This document shows positions 1 through 8,350 of a stretch of 55,006 bases of DNA, piece after piece. The notes under the pieces are model-generated. The model saw nothing but the letters and a program-made list of their open reading frames with translations, had not been told where the DNA came from and searched no databases. A program made the translations under genes and the position numbers. This DNA comes from Bacteroidales bacterium (GTDB lineage: Bacteria; Bacteroidota; Bacteroidia; Bacteroidales; P3): positions 1 through 55,006 of the forward strand of contig JAFZDP010000061.1 in NCBI GenBank assembly GCA_017561155.1, in the 5' to 3' direction. Positions within the stretch are counted from its first letter, which is position 1. Every line of letters starts with the position of its first letter.

Positions 1-150
1 AGAAAGATTTCTACTTCCTTTTGATTGAGCATAGCGGGCTATGCGATTGAAAAAGAAATAGAAAGATTTCGGCAAAAAACGCAAAGCACGCAAAAGTTTC
101 AAAGAACAGTCTTTTGTTTATCCGAAACGTGGAATTTTTAGTAGTTGCCT
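1..150 (+). repeat. TIR element, copy A (left-truncated by window)
   Basis: This is the right part of a repeated non-coding element found four times in the window (also 16930-17201, 34698-34967 on the opposite strand, and 49020-49215). Shared parts are the hairpin GCATAGCGGGCTATGC at about 31-46, the run GATTGAAAAAGAAATAGAAA, and the right end GGAATTTTTAGTAGTTGCC, which mirrors the left terminal repeat GGCAACTTCTAAAAATT of the complete copies. It encodes no transposase, so it looks like a MITE or another non-autonomous element. Confidence 0.75.
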
Positions 151-1434
151 CTAATGTGTAATTGATATTTTATACTAGAATGGGAGAATGCTTATAATGC
201 CACTGATATGAAAACAATAAGAAACTGAAAATATACTACTGATTTGGATGTTTGTCTATGCTATTTCTATAAATAAATTGCCTTGATAAGACATTGGAAT
301 ATTAACAGTTTTGTGATATTTTAACACTCGTTGATTTAACACGGAGAATCGCGTATTTGACTAGAAAGACGTATATGTGTATAAATATCGAAATTATAAC
401 GTGTTTATAAAACTTAATGGCTTGATTATTAGTTGATATTGCTTTTTGAGGCTTTTAAAAATATGTTGTTCTAGAGCGAAACAGACGTGGATATATAGCA
501 ATTGTGTCGTTTGTGAAATATAATATGATTGTGTAAACCATAAAAAAACGATGATTTTCGACGTAAGCTTGAATGTGAAGAATTGTCTTCCTTTATATTT
601 TGTATATCAATATGTTATATCGATAAATATGCAGAGTGGATATATTGTTCCCAAAAAATGAGTTAACTCTGCGTATCGTCGGAGTTAACTCAAAATTTCC
701 TCAGAGTTAACTCGGCAGAAATGGTAGACTTAACTCTGCGTATCGCCAGAGTTAACTCAAAATTTCCGCAGAGTTAACTCGAGCTGGCCAATACACCTAA
801 CTCTGCTCTTTCTTTGCTACGAATTTTCGGTTCCGATGAGGTGTAACAACAGCTCTAAAACTATGTAGAAACGTGAATTTTGAGTAGGAAAAACATGCTA
901 AAAACATAGGAAATTCGCTGCGTTGTCGGTGAGTAATTAACATTTAGCTTCCGATGAATTAACATTTGAGACTATGGTTTATGTGCGAGTAGTTGCTAAT
1001 CTGCGTTAGAAATTGTCGCGATAAATTCAATTGTCGGAACGGGAATAGATGTGTTTTTGGATGGCTATCTTTTGCCTATTTAGAGTGCCCAAACTATGAT
1101 ATTTGTAGCAGAAAATATTGTTTGGCGGAATAGTTTCCTATTAAAAATGATACCCCAAATAATGGCTATAAAACTAAGGATAAATGGCAAATTGTTTTAT
1201 AGAGAAGGTCGGTAAAAATCGTTGCAATGCTGTTGCAATAGGTAAAAAAGCATTTATAATTTGAAGTGCACAGGCCCAAAGGTGGGTTTGCTTTGGAAAT
1301 AGTGAGAGGATATGCGAAAAAGAAGACAGAAGATAAAGATAGAAATATAGTTTAATAATCAATAATATATACTCGGATTGTGTAGTAGAAAAATTCCGTT
1401 TAGTATTTTTACCAATCACTACCATAAAAAAAGT
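151..1434. other. Non-coding spacer
   Basis: About 1.3 kb with no convincing gene; the short reading frames are AT-rich and lack family resemblance. It contains the GAGTTAACTC array at 660-803 and a two-unit 22-bp echo at 935-978 (AATTAACATT starting at 935 and 957). The last part holds the promoter of the ROK kinase. Nothing else was recognised. Confidence 0.6.
660..803. repeat. 22-bp-phased palindrome array, core GAGTTAACTC
   Basis: The perfect palindrome GAGTTAACTC starts at 660, 682, 704, 749 and 771, with a one-mismatch copy (GACTTAACTC) at 727 and a half-site (TAACTC) ending at 803. Steps are 22, 22, 23, 22 and 22 bp. Spacers alternate between TGCGTATCGnCn and AAAATTTCCnCA, so the array is two blocks of three sites. 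Even spacing by about two helical turns puts every site on one face of the DNA, as in a multi-site operator or nucleoid-protein array. No gene starts within 650 bp downstream. Confidence 0.9.
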
Positions 1435-1465
1435 TTTGAAAAGTGGTATAAAATATGTAACTTTG
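1435..1465 (+). promoter_or_regulatory. Bacteroidota-type promoter for the ROK kinase
   Basis: TTTG at 1435-1438 and TAACTTTG at 1458-1465 are separated by 19 nt, matching the -33/-7 consensus of Bacteroidota housekeeping promoters. Transcription should start near 1472. This rules out the upstream in-frame ATG at 1436 and supports translation from 1490. Confidence 0.75.
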
Positions 1466-1489
1466 CAGTTTCATAAAAATAAAATCAAT

Positions 1490-2443
1490 ATGCAAGAAAA
1501 ATACTCAATAGGAATAGACGTAGGAGGCACAAATACCGATATAGGATTGGTGTCGGCCAATGGAACAATAGTAGCACGCACAAATTTTTCTACTTCGGCA
1601 TACTCCGATATAAATCTTTATATGGACGAGGTAGCAAAGAAAGTGAAAGAAATAATGTCTGCAAACAATGTGGCAGAAATAGAAGGTGTAGGTATAGGTG
1701 CTCCTAATGGCAATTACTATACCGGCTGTATTGACAATGCTCCAAACTTACACTTTGGTGGAAACCTAAAAGTGAAAGATATGTTGGAGGCTCGTTTAGG
1801 AGTAGAAGTAGTTCTTAGCAACGATGCTAATGCTGCTGCATACGGCGAGTTTGTATATGGCGGTGGAAAGGGAATGAAAGATTTCCTTATGGTTACTGTA
1901 GGAACGGGAGTAGGAAGCGGTTTTGTTGTTGACGGACGTTTGGTGCACGGACACAGTGGTGCAGCCGGCGAATTGGGGCATAGCATACTTATTCCGGGTG
2001 GTCGTCAGTGTTCGTGTGGACGCAAGGGTTGTTTGGAAGCATATACTTCGGCACGTGGAATATGCCAAACTTGTAGAGAACTAAGAGCCGAAATGCCAAA
2101 CTACAATGGTGTGTTGGCTAATGTTGCCGACGACGAACTTACAAGCAAGATAATAGGAGAGGCTGCTGCTCAAGGCGACGAATTGGCTATAAAAACTTTC
2201 GAACAAACAGGTTTTTGGTTGGGATTGGCTTGTGCCAATGCTGTTACTTTTTCTTCGCCAGAAGCTGTATTCTTGATGGGTGGACCATTGCAAGCCGGCG
2301 ATGTGTTTGTAGAACCATTGAAGAAATCGTTTAAAGAACATTTACTAAACATATACCACAACACTGTGGATATCCGTATGTCTGAACTTAAAGCCAACGA
2401 TGTGGCTATACTTGGTGCTGCGGCTTTACTAAAAAACAAATAA
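1490..2443 (+). CDS. ROK-family sugar kinase (glucokinase-like)
   Basis: This 317-residue cytoplasmic kinase probably phosphorylates glucose or an N-acetylated hexose with ATP. The N-terminus has the phosphate-binding motif GIDVGGTNTDIG. The middle has the ROK catalytic and zinc region, GHSILIPGG followed by CSCGRKGCLEA, where three cysteines and an upstream His bind structural zinc. The C-terminal GAAAL fits the family. The start at 1490 is chosen because the promoter lies over the longer reading frame. A FucP-like permease begins 24 nt downstream, so the pair likely takes up and phosphorylates a sugar. ROK proteins can also be repressors, but no N-terminal helix-turn-helix is present, so a kinase is favoured. 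The exact sugar cannot be read from the sequence. Confidence 0.9.
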   Translation: MQEKYSIGIDVGGTNTDIGLVSANGTIVARTNFSTSAYSDINLYMDEVAKKVKEIMSANNVAEIEGVGIGAPNGNYYTGCIDNAPNLHFGGNLKVKDMLEARLGVEVVLSNDANAAAYGEFVYGGGKGMKDFLMVTVGTGVGSGFVVDGRLVHGHSGAAGELGHSILIPGGRQCSCGRKGCLEAYTSARGICQTCRELRAEMPNYNGVLANVADDELTSKIIGEAAAQGDELAIKTFEQTGFWLGLACANAVTFSSPEAVFLMGGPLQAGDVFVEPLKKSFKEHLLNIYHNTVDIRMSELKANDVAILGAAALLKNK

Positions 2444-2467
2444 TAGATTTAACAACGTAGAAAGACA

Positions 2468-3646
2468 ATGAAAAAACTAAATATATTGACATTGCTGCCC
2501 GTATTCTTTGGTTTCTTTGTTATGGGCTTTGTAGATGTGGTGGGTATTGCTACCGAATATGTAAAATCCGACTTCGGCCTTACCGAACAAGTGTCGGGAT
2601 ATTTGCCTTCGGTGGTATTCCTTTGGTTCTTTTTGTTGGCAATACCTTCGGCATCACTTATGAATCGTATTGGTCGCAAAAACACTGTGTTGCTAAGTAT
2701 GGCAGTAACATTGGTGGGTATGATTATTCCTTTCATAAGTTACAATATCGTTACTTGTTTTGTGGGTTTTGCTCTATTGGGTATTGGTAATACAATACTT
2801 CAAGTGTCGTTGAATCCGTTGGTATCAAACTTGGTTAAGGGCGAAATGCTAACAAGTTCGCTTACTATAGGTCAAGTATTGAAAGCTGTGTCGTCGTTTT
2901 CCGGTCCTTACATAGCTTTGTTTGCTATCAACCAATTGGGCGAATGGCAATACATCTTCCCTATATTTGCTTTGATAGTTCTATTGTCGGGAGTATGGTT
3001 GTTACTTACCAATGTAGAACGCGAAGAGAAAGCCAAATCGACATCTATAAAACAATCGTTTACTATGCTTAAAAACAAACGTATATTGTTGTTGTTTTTG
3101 GGTATAGTGGCCGTTGTTGGTATCGATGTGGGGGTAAATATGGAGTCGACAAAACTACTTTTGGAACGTCTTGGCTTAGACCCCAGCATAAAAGAAAATA
3201 TAAAGAGTGTGTCGTATGCACCAAGCGTATATTTCTTTTGCCGTACAATAGGCGCGTTTATAGGTGCAGCATTGCTTGCCAAGATGGATACCATGAAGTA
3301 CTTTAAGATACATATAATAGCAGCATTGGTGTGCTTGATACCATTATTCTTTGTACAAGAGGAAATACTTATTCTTGTGTTTGTAGGGTTGTTGGGCTTC
3401 ACATGCTCTAGTATATTCTCTGTTATTTTCTCTATGGCAATGCGTATTTGTCCTGACAATGCCAACGAAATATCCGGTCTTATGGTAACAGGTATTGTAG
3501 GTGGTGCTATCATTCCTCCTATAATGACCAACGCTACACGCCTATTTGGCAATACTCAAAATGGTGCGTTGTGTGTATTGGCTTTGGCTATAATGTATTT
3601 GATATTCTTGTCGTTTAGAATAAAAGAAGATAAGTCTGTAGCCTAA
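2468..3646 (+). CDS. FucP-like MFS sugar permease
   Basis: This 392-residue polytopic inner-membrane protein has about 12 hydrophobic segments. The first runs LLPVFFGFFVMGFVDVVGIA and is followed by the loop-2 MFS signature MNRIGRKNT after TM2. A longer cytoplasmic linker with charged residues (VEREEKAKSTSIKQS, about 180-195) separates the two six-helix halves. The length fits sugar:proton symporters of the FucP/glucose-galactose class. It lies 24 nt after the ROK kinase and is probably cotranscribed with it. The substrate is inferred only from this neighbour; fucose, glucose or an amino sugar are all possible. Confidence 0.85.
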   Translation: MKKLNILTLLPVFFGFFVMGFVDVVGIATEYVKSDFGLTEQVSGYLPSVVFLWFFLLAIPSASLMNRIGRKNTVLLSMAVTLVGMIIPFISYNIVTCFVGFALLGIGNTILQVSLNPLVSNLVKGEMLTSSLTIGQVLKAVSSFSGPYIALFAINQLGEWQYIFPIFALIVLLSGVWLLLTNVEREEKAKSTSIKQSFTMLKNKRILLLFLGIVAVVGIDVGVNMESTKLLLERLGLDPSIKENIKSVSYAPSVYFFCRTIGAFIGAALLAKMDTMKYFKIHIIAALVCLIPLFFVQEEILILVFVGLLGFTCSSIFSVIFSMAMRICPDNANEISGLMVTGIVGGAIIPPIMTNATRLFGNTQNGALCVLALAIMYLIFLSFRIKEDKSVA

Positions 3647-3705
3647 ACAACAATGCTACACAACAATAAAATATGTAAAAGATAACCACAACAGATAGAA
3701 AAGAT

Positions 3706-4584
3706 ATGAACACAAGAAAAGTAAAAGTAGGGATTGCTCAATTTGAATGTGAGAAAAACAAACAATCCAATATTGAAAAGGCTGTATCTAAGATAAGAGA
3801 ATTGGCACAACAAGGTGCACAAATAATATGTTTGCAAGAGTTGTTTGCATCGCTATACTTTTGCGATGTTGAAGATTACGATAACTTTGCATTGGCCGAA
3901 AGCATACCCGGTCCTACTACAGAGCTATTTTCGGTATTAGCCAAAGAATTGAACGTAGTAATAGTGGCATCGCTTTTCGAAAAACGTGCCGAAGGTTTGT
4001 ATCATAATACAGCAGCTGTTCTTGATGCTGATGGTACTTATTTGGGAAAATATCGTAAAATGCATATCCCTGACGATCCCGGATATTACGAGAAGTTCTA
4101 TTTTACTCCCGGTGATTTAGGTTATAAGGTATTTAAAACCAAGTATGCCAATATAGGAGTGCTTATATGTTGGGATCAATGGTATCCTGAAGCAGCTAGA
4201 ATAACAGCCATGAAGGGTGCCGATATCCTATTCTATCCTACAGCTATTGGTTGGGCTACTAGCCAAGACGAAGCTACAAATACCGAACAATACAATGCAT
4301 GGCAAACAATACAACGTGGGCATTCTGTGGCAAACGGATTGCCGGTAGTATCTGTAAACCGTACAGGTATGGAAGGTGAAATGCAGTTTTGGGGCGGTTC
4401 GTTCATAACAAATGCTTTTGGAGCTTTGAAGTATCAAGCACCACATTGGGACGAAGTGTTGCATGTAGAAGAATTAGATTTGGCCGAAAATGATTCCTAT
4501 AGACGTCATTGGCCATACTTCCGCGATCGTAGAATAGACAGCTATCAGCCTATAACAAAACGTTTCCTTGACGATGAACAATAA
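3706..4584 (+). CDS. aguB: N-carbamoylputrescine amidohydrolase
   Basis: This is a 292-residue nitrilase-superfamily enzyme. The catalytic triad is visible as Glu45 (CLQELFAS), Lys118 (KYRKMHIPDD) and Cys155 (LICWDQWYPEAAR). The family sequence is strong along its length, including the DPGYYEKFYFTPGD loop and GWATSQDE. It should release putrescine, CO2 and ammonia from N-carbamoylputrescine, the second step of the agmatine route. The agmatine deiminase partner (aguA), often adjacent in other Bacteroidota, is not in the window. The gene follows the permease by 59 nt and ends at a strong terminator, so it may share the upstream transcript. Confidence 0.92.
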   Translation: MNTRKVKVGIAQFECEKNKQSNIEKAVSKIRELAQQGAQIICLQELFASLYFCDVEDYDNFALAESIPGPTTELFSVLAKELNVVIVASLFEKRAEGLYHNTAAVLDADGTYLGKYRKMHIPDDPGYYEKFYFTPGDLGYKVFKTKYANIGVLICWDQWYPEAARITAMKGADILFYPTAIGWATSQDEATNTEQYNAWQTIQRGHSVANGLPVVSVNRTGMEGEMQFWGGSFITNAFGALKYQAPHWDEVLHVEELDLAENDSYRRHWPYFRDRRIDSYQPITKRFLDDEQ

Positions 4585-4918
4585 TGATAAGTTTTAGGGA
4601 ACAAAGATAGAATGTGACATTGCAGGTTTCAATGATGAAGAGATGACACCGTTGTTTGCAGATGCACTGGAACTTGTAAATGTATATCTTCTAAAGTTGT
4701 TCCATTTATGCTTACATTAGGATAAATATCAACATCAATTATATAATTTGATAGTAACAAACAATTCTCTACCGATTGTTGCAGTTTTATTCGCAACAGT
4801 CGGTAGTTTTTTATATACTAATGTTTGTATGTAGAGGTATTGTTGTATTCTTAATATTATTATATGTAGGAGTAAACAAAATATGATTTCTATATGTTTT
4901 AGAAATAAAAAAAAGATT
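4585..4918. other. Spacer between aguB and ohr
   Basis: Besides the terminator at 4769-4812, the stretch 4593-4720 reads for 34 codons without a stop as a protein-like, acidic sequence (for example GFNDEEMTPLFADALELVN) but has no credible start. It could be chance or the remnant of a lost gene. No clear promoter for ohr was found. Confidence 0.4.
4769..4812 (+). terminator. Rho-independent terminator after aguB
   Basis: CTACCGATTGTTGC (4769-4782) pairs with GCAACAGTCGGTAG (4793-4806) with a single G-U pair and a 10-nt loop, followed directly by a T run. Confidence 0.9.
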
Positions 4919-5341
4919 ATGGAACGATTGTATACAGCCAAAGCCACCTGTGTAGGCGGTAGAAGTGGAACAGTGAAAACCGACGATGGAGTGTTGAGTT
5001 TGACAATGTGTATGCCTGATGAACATTCTAAATTTAAATCGGAAAAATGTACAAACCCCGAGCAGTTGTTTGCTTGTGCCTACTCGGTGTGCTTTTTGTC
5101 GGCACTAAATTATATACTTAAAAAAGAGCGATTGCCCTACGAAGATACTAAGGTGGATATTTATGTTCATCTGAACGATCAAGACAAACGACATTACTTG
5201 TCGGTAGATATGGATATTTATATGCCTAAAATTGAAATGGCTAAAGCTAAAAAAATACTTCATCTCGCCGACGAGATTTGTCCTTACTCTAAAGCTATTC
5301 GCAACAACGTGGAAGTAGGTTTTAATATCCATGTAGATTAG
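4919..5341 (+). CDS. ohr: Ohr/OsmC-family organic hydroperoxide reductase
   Basis: This 140-residue protein matches Ohr in length and in its landmarks: YTAKATCVGGRSG at the N-terminus with the conserved Arg15, TNPEQLFACAYSVCF with peroxidatic Cys58, and EICPYSKAIRNN with resolving Cys121. It should reduce organic (lipid) hydroperoxides in the cytoplasm, normally recycled through lipoylated proteins or thiols. A longer frame begins at 4883, but the ATG at 4919 matches the family start (MERLYTA). Residues 30-44 carry two extra cysteines (Cys31, Cys44). It is isolated from the main oxidative-stress cluster at 17908-22426. Confidence 0.88.
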   Translation: MERLYTAKATCVGGRSGTVKTDDGVLSLTMCMPDEHSKFKSEKCTNPEQLFACAYSVCFLSALNYILKKERLPYEDTKVDIYVHLNDQDKRHYLSVDMDIYMPKIEMAKAKKILHLADEICPYSKAIRNNVEVGFNIHVD

Positions 5342-5444
5342 GTTCATTTTGTGTAGTGTAAAAGCAAGTGCCGAAAATAGCGGATTACATCGGGTATGCA
5401 TCCCTTTGTAGTCCGCTTGGCTTGTTGTGAAAGGTGCCTATAAA

Positions 5445-5576
5445 AACTATGTGGTTTAGGATTACAAACTGCCATACTTAGCCTTCGAAACTATGCGGTT
5501 TATGATGGCTAAGTGCCATATATGGCACTCGTATGTTAGGGGTTTTTATAACACAAGTTTGCCTAATTGTTACTAC
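5445..5576. repeat. 22-bp-phased degenerate array, core AACTATGYGGTTTA
   Basis: Units beginning AACTATGTGG (5445), AACTGCCATA (5467), AACTATGCGG (5489), AAGTGCCATA (5511) and AAGTTTGCCT (5555) fall exactly on a 22-bp grid; the unit at 5533 is degenerate. The 5511 unit contains the 18-bp perfect palindrome AGTGCCATATATGGCACT (5512-5529). Related units (TGCCATACTTA, TATGGnAGTTTTG) recur in the arrays at 16695-16848 and 34446-34577. Confidence 0.7.
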
Positions 5577-5621
5577 AAAAAAAGGCTTAAGATATGGAGA
5601 GTTCCATTTATCTTAAGCCTT
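5577..5621 (-). terminator. Terminator of the surface-sugar operon
   Basis: AAGGCTTAAGATA and TATCTTAAGCCTT (5609-5621) form a long perfect stem. The A run at 5577-5583 gives the U tract on the minus-strand transcript. It lies 79 nt past the stop of the last operon gene. Confidence 0.88.
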
Positions 5622-5699
5622 GTTCGTTGTGGAATATTTCCGAAAATATCGTTTCTGTGATATCCTTTCCTAAGGATATGTTCGGGTATTCTACAATTA

Positions 5700-7940
5700 T
5701 TACAATTGGTCTAAATATTCTTGGTACATCTGAGCTTCTTTTTTCTTTCCACGTTTTTCGTAGCTGTCAATAATAGCTGTGTATAACTTTTTGTAAGCAC
5801 TGATCTCGTCTAGACCTTGAGCTCTTTTTATTGCCACCCATTGTTGTACAACGGTGTTGTCCAATTGTTCAGCATCTATCATTCGTAGTATTACTTGTTC
5901 GGCTCCGAAAATATTGTTTTGACGCAAGTATATATCTTTCAAAATATTGTAAGCACCTGCATATTTGTGGTTGTGTTTCAATATTTCTTCGCAAATGTCT
6001 ACAGCTTTTTGAGGATCGTTTTTCATCATATAAGCGTAGGCTAAGAAGTAGTTTGCATTATCGTCCTTAGGATCAAACTCAAAGAAACGATTTATGTAGT
6101 ATATACTACTATCCGGCATACCTTTTATTAGGTATATCTCGCTCATGTTCAATAGTGCGGTTTCGTTTATTGGATCAATGTCAAGAGCTTTGTTGTATAG
6201 TACAATTGCCGAATCGAACTTGTTGTCTTTTTTCAACAGAGAAGCTTCGTAGTCGTCTTTCGAACTGCGTTTTAGTACTAAACATATAGGCTTTCCGTCT
6301 ACGTTAATAGTATGAACAGTGTTTTTCGGAGGAAACGCATTGCTGTTTAAATATTCCGGCGACATACCTGTAACGGTAAATATAGCATAATCCCAATCTA
6401 CATCTCCTTTTTGATACCAGCGTGCAAATACAACTTTGAAGTCGTTGGTATCGTTGCGGAAATAGTTTTGTACGCTAGGAGCGTGCCATGTGGCTACACG
6501 TATTTTATCGTTGGTATTTATTTCCGATTTGTCGGCATTTTCTATTATCCATTCAGCAGCTTCGCGAGTGCTGTGGTAGTAGTAGTCCATCTCATAATTT
6601 CCCCAAGCATTACCGGCACCACCGGCAAGTTCGTTGAAGTATACATATTCGTATGGATGGTTTTTAGCTATATGAATAACAGGTAATATAAGCATTACAA
6701 ATGGTAGTGCAGTAAGTCCTATTTTGGCATATTTATTCTTTAGCATAGTGATGATAAGGTTGAACCCCAATCCGGCAAATGCTACTAATGTAGGATATAC
6801 AAACATAGCATGTCGCCAACCACCATAAACGTTTGACTTTTGATATATAATCCAGAAAATAGGGAATACAAAAGAGAATAGTAAAAGACAATTCCAAAAT
6901 ATATTCTTTTTGTCGTTCCACATTAGCGATATGCCAAATATTAGTCCGGCTATTACTGCAATAGGGATAGTCATAAGAATAAATTTAGGAGTATAATACC
7001 AAGGAAGTATGTCGCTCCATTGCATTTCGCCTTCAAATACTTGTCTGATAGCAATGGCAAATTGTGTCATATTTTCCATTGTATCTATAAAGTTGGCTAT
7101 TGGCGATTTGAGCAAGAATGGCCACAAAAGTATAGATATACCAATGCCTACTAGCGATATGCCTATACCCCACATAAGCATAAGTTTTAGTTCTTTAAGA
7201 CCTTGATTTACGAATAGTCCTTGTTTTTTGTTTCGGATAAACCAATAAATAGCACCAAACATTCCAAAGTAGGCTACAATAAGTAGTCCTGCAAAGCGTA
7301 CGCTGATTGCAAATCCTATAGACACAGCAAATAGTATTGCTGTTTTGATATTTATTTTAGGAAACTCTTGCAAAAACCTAACAAGACAATATACGCCAAA
7401 TGCCATACCTGTTGCCAATGGTAAGTCTTTTAGGTTGTTGAAACTATGTCCCAAGAATCTTGGCGATAGGAATATGAGAGCAAATGTTATAGCTGCTGCT
7501 CTCCATCCTCCTAAGCGGAACGCTATAAGAGCTGCAAAAAGCATTGCCAACCATCCGAATATACTATTAATGATATGTCTTGCAAGGTATGCATCCTCTA
7601 TGCCGAAAACTTTGGTAATAAAGTATGCAAAATTGTCGACACTTTGTCCGTAGTATGGTAGATTGTAGCTTGGTGTAACCACTGCTGCAGTACTATCTTG
7701 ACCAAAAGTAGCATAATAGTTGTATACATTTTCTGCGTGTTCGGTGTGGAAATGTTCGTCGCCACTCATACCTGCATCGGTACTCATACTTATAATAGAT
7801 ATAAGTCCTATGGCTGCCATAGCAATAAATATCCACTTCCAAATTTTGCTACATTGTTGTTGGTTCGTTGTGCTGTTGTTGCTTGATGGTTCTGCAACAG
7901 CAGCCGATACTTTGCTGTTTTTGCTTTGTTCTTTGTTCAT
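5700..7940 (-). CDS. GT39-like polytopic glycosyltransferase with C-terminal TPRs
   Basis: This 746-residue protein has a cytoplasmic N-terminus of about 35 residues, then about 11 hydrophobic segments up to about residue 430. The first extracytoplasmic loop has the acidic GDEHFHTEH motif expected of metal-dependent GT-C (ArnT/PMT, GT39) transferases. A soluble region of about 130 residues follows, and then at least three to four TPR-like helical pairs from about 560 to 725 (for example KALDIDPINETALLNMSEIY). Such enzymes take a sugar from an undecaprenyl-phosphate donor and transfer it to an acceptor outside the inner membrane. As the last gene after gtrA- and gtrB-like genes, it is the likely acceptor-specific third component. 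TPRs joined to a GT-C membrane core resemble the layout of eukaryotic TMTC O-mannosyltransferases. The acceptor (LPS or protein) is unknown. Confidence 0.75.
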   Translation of the reverse strand: MNKEQSKNSKVSAAVAEPSSNNSTTNQQQCSKIWKWIFIAMAAIGLISIISMSTDAGMSGDEHFHTEHAENVYNYYATFGQDSTAAVVTPSYNLPYYGQSVDNFAYFITKVFGIEDAYLARHIINSIFGWLAMLFAALIAFRLGGWRAAAITFALIFLSPRFLGHSFNNLKDLPLATGMAFGVYCLVRFLQEFPKINIKTAILFAVSIGFAISVRFAGLLIVAYFGMFGAIYWFIRNKKQGLFVNQGLKELKLMLMWGIGISLVGIGISILLWPFLLKSPIANFIDTMENMTQFAIAIRQVFEGEMQWSDILPWYYTPKFILMTIPIAVIAGLIFGISLMWNDKKNIFWNCLLLFSFVFPIFWIIYQKSNVYGGWRHAMFVYPTLVAFAGLGFNLIITMLKNKYAKIGLTALPFVMLILPVIHIAKNHPYEYVYFNELAGGAGNAWGNYEMDYYYHSTREAAEWIIENADKSEINTNDKIRVATWHAPSVQNYFRNDTNDFKVVFARWYQKGDVDWDYAIFTVTGMSPEYLNSNAFPPKNTVHTINVDGKPICLVLKRSSKDDYEASLLKKDNKFDSAIVLYNKALDIDPINETALLNMSEIYLIKGMPDSSIYYINRFFEFDPKDDNANYFLAYAYMMKNDPQKAVDICEEILKHNHKYAGAYNILKDIYLRQNNIFGAEQVILRMIDAEQLDNTVVQQWVAIKRAQGLDEISAYKKLYTAIIDSYEKRGKKKEAQMYQEYLDQL

Positions 7941-7948
7941 TTCTGTTA

Positions 7949-8335
7949 CTATTTTTGGGAATATACAAATATTTTGTTCAATATAAATCCTAACAATCCT
8001 ACAGGTACAAGCATTACTGCACCGGCCAAATAACTACTCATGCCAAGTGTTTTCAGTAGAGCAATGCCACCTATATTGCATAGGTAAACTACACAATATA
8101 CCAATACAAAACGAAATATTAGCTTATTGCTACTATTCTTGAATACTAAAATACCGTAGGTTTTAAAGTTGAAAAGTACACCAAGTATGGTGCTTATTAG
8201 TGTTGCCAATGAAAAGTGCATACCACAATACACTAAAAGCGTGTAAACACCATAACCGAACAAGGTGTTAAGCATGGCTACCAATACAAAACGTATAAAT
8301 TCTGCTGTGATATATTTTTGTATAAGCTTACGCAT
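7949..8335 (-). CDS. gtrA: GtrA-family membrane protein
   Basis: This small 128-residue protein has four hydrophobic segments, the first reading FIRFVLVAMLNTLFGYGVY, which is the GtrA pattern. GtrA proteins are thought to flip undecaprenyl-phosphate-linked sugars across the inner membrane. It lies 15 nt after the GtrB-like gene and 8 nt before the GT39-like gene, which fits a three-part Gtr system. Confidence 0.85.
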   Translation of the reverse strand: MRKLIQKYITAEFIRFVLVAMLNTLFGYGVYTLLVYCGMHFSLATLISTILGVLFNFKTYGILVFKNSSNKLIFRFVLVYCVVYLCNIGGIALLKTLGMSSYLAGAVMLVPVGLLGFILNKIFVYSQK

Positions 8336-8350
8336 AGTGTATAGTATGTT

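Larger units (their letters stand above)
5342..5699. other. Convergent spacer between ohr and the sugar operon
   Basis: No gene is seen. It holds a 22-bp-phased array (5445-5576) and the terminator of the minus-strand operon (5577-5621). Confidence 0.6.

Noticed and set aside
660-803. CRISPR array
   Set aside because: Repeats are only 10 bp, spacers are repeated and 12-13 bp long, and no cas gene is present. The same reasoning excludes the other phased arrays.
1174-1425. 83-codon minus-strand frame
   Set aside because: AT-rich, hydrophobic by composition, no family resemblance, no promoter.
1436-1489. Upstream start of the ROK kinase
   Set aside because: This stretch contains the -33 and -7 promoter elements, so it is not transcribed as coding.
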